DNA of 5,194 bases. Origin: Phocaeicola_A sp964481755 (GTDB taxonomy: Bacteria; Bacteroidota; Bacteroidia; Bacteroidales; Bacteroidaceae). The notes beneath the pieces are model-generated. The model had not been told where the DNA came from, searched no databases, and saw only the letters and a list, made by a program, of their open reading frames with translations. Every line of letters begins with the position of its first letter. The first letter of the stretch is position 1. Of this stretch, positions 4,512 to 5,194 are shown in pieces. Position numbers and translations under genes: made by a program. The DNA lies in NCBI GenBank assembly GCA_964481755.1, contig CAYZVH010000188.1, positions 1-5,194 on the forward strand, in the 5' to 3' direction.

Positions 4512-4540
4512 TTTCGTGTCAAGAATAATGCTTATCTTTG
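4512..4540 (+). promoter_or_regulatory. Promoter of the AAA-ATPase-like gene
   Basis: TATCTTTG at 4533-4540 is an exact -7 match; TTTC at 4512-4515, 17 bases upstream, is a one-off -33 element. Transcription would start near 4547, inside or at the edge of the leader hairpin. Confidence 0.65.
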
Positions 4541-4544
4541 TACA

Positions 4545-4565
4545 AGCCTAAGCCACGCTTAGGCT
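4545..4565 (+). promoter_or_regulatory. Perfect hairpin at the transcript 5' end
   Basis: AGCCTAAGC (4545-4553) pairs without mismatch to GCTTAGGCT (4557-4565) around the triloop CAC. It lies directly after the -7 box and ends four bases before the first ATG. It could be a repressor operator over the start site, an mRNA-stabilising 5' stem, or a structure limiting ribosome access to the ATG at 4570. Confidence 0.6.
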
Positions 4566-4569
4566 CATT

Positions 4570-5194
4570 ATGTCTACAGAAAACGCTACGGATATGGACA
4601 CAAGAAGAAAATTACCGGCAGGAATACAGTACTTTGAGGAAATCAGAGAGGAAGGATACCTGTATGTCGACAAGACAGACCTCGTCTGGCGACTTGTCAA
4701 TGAAGGCAACAAGTTCAACTATCTGAGTCGCCCCAGACGGTTCGGCAAGTCCGTACTCGTGGACACGTTGCGTTGTTACCTCGAAGGACGTAAGGAACTC
4801 TTCGAAGGGCTGAAGATAATGGAGCTGGAGAAAGAATGGGCGGCTTACCCCGTCATCCGACTCGACATGAGCAGAGGTGGAGCGACAGCCCAGACAGTAC
4901 GTTCGTACCTGGATATCCAGTTCGGAAAATATGAGGAGGAATACGGCATAGCCCCCAAGGCTACCGCACAACTGGCGGACCGCTTCGATGACATCATCGC
5001 TGCCGCATACAACAAGACCGGGCGGAAAGTGGCTATTCTTATAGATGAATACGACGCTCCGCTGCAGCACTCGTGGAAAACACCCGACCACGAAGGATGC
5101 ACGGCCGCTTACCGGGAAGTATTCGCTATACTGAAGGCGGACGACCTCTACGAGAAGTTCGTCTTCATCACCGGCATCACCAAGTTCACGCAGA
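4570..5194 (+). CDS. AAA-ATPase-like protein (PF09820 type), N-terminal part
   Basis: An open frame of 208 codons runs off the right edge. The start of the family is clear: RRKLPAGIQYFEEIREEGYLYVDKTDLVWRL, then a Walker A-like YLSRPRRFGKS with Lys60-Ser61, a Walker B-like VAILIDEYDAPL (about 154-165) and a sensor-like FITGITKF (199-206). Full-length members usually have about 500-600 residues and end in a PD-(D/E)XK nuclease-like domain (PF08011), which would lie outside the window. They are abundant, often multi-copy, in Bacteroidetes, and their role is not established; links to mobile elements or defence are suggested only by the domain pairing. Start choice is uncertain: ATG 4570 gives MSTENATDMDTRRKLP, while ATG 4594 gives MDTRRKLP, closer to the length usual in the family and clear of the leader hairpin. 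Confidence 0.9.
   Translation, partial: MSTENATDMDTRRKLPAGIQYFEEIREEGYLYVDKTDLVWRLVNEGNKFNYLSRPRRFGKSVLVDTLRCYLEGRKELFEGLKIMELEKEWAAYPVIRLDMSRGGATAQTVRSYLDIQFGKYEEEYGIAPKATAQLADRFDDIIAAAYNKTGRKVAILIDEYDAPLQHSWKTPDHEGCTAAYREVFAILKADDLYEKFVFITGITKFTQ

Overview
The window looks like chromosomal DNA of a Bacteroidales bacterium, probably from the Prevotella/Paraprevotella side. Five promoters fit the Bacteroidetes sigma-ABfr pattern (TTTG, about 16-21 bases, TAnnTTTG). Shine-Dalgarno sequences are nearly absent, most genes strongly prefer C or G at third codon positions, and the gene families (GltD, RlmH, NUC endonuclease, AAA-ATPase-like/PD-(D/E)XK) are common in that group. The genus is an inference.

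Layout. 1-134 is the 3' end of gltD (glutamate synthase small subunit). It is followed by a roughly 210-base 3' region able to form a nested long-range RNA fold, then a very strong terminator at 345-389. Next come a promoter, tRNA-Thr(CGT) at 514-589 and its terminator. A secreted or membrane-anchored DRGH-type DNA/RNA non-specific endonuclease lies at 659-1495, closed by a terminator. The non-coding stretch 1550-1790 holds a perfect 10+10 inverted repeat and four tandem 22-base units built around the palindrome ACAACCGGTTGT. Two minus-strand genes follow, each with its own promoter: 1791-2399, a duplicated 'WT-EE / GRTPSAV' DNA-binding-like protein, and 2518-2970, a DUF6717-like protein. The second diverges from rlmH (3201-3674), the 23S rRNA pseudouridine-1915 methyltransferase.

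From about 3675 the window changes character: base composition is lower in GC, codon use is less biased, and regulatory-looking DNA is more frequent. This part holds a 9-bp hairpin, two 14-base direct repeats exactly 21 bp apart just upstream of a promoter, a seven-codon leader ORF, a three-helix membrane protein (3921-4343), a 3'-half tRNA-like remnant with anticodon CAT (4355-4401), and the start of an AAA-ATPase-like gene (4570 to the window end) with a perfect hairpin in its leader.

The genes do not form one evident pathway. gltD, tRNA-Thr and rlmH are housekeeping genes, and the rest is accessory material between them. The strongest candidates for something undescribed are the structured RNA after gltD, the palindromic tandem array next to the duplicated DNA-binding-like gene, and the regulated membrane-protein locus with its tRNA remnant.
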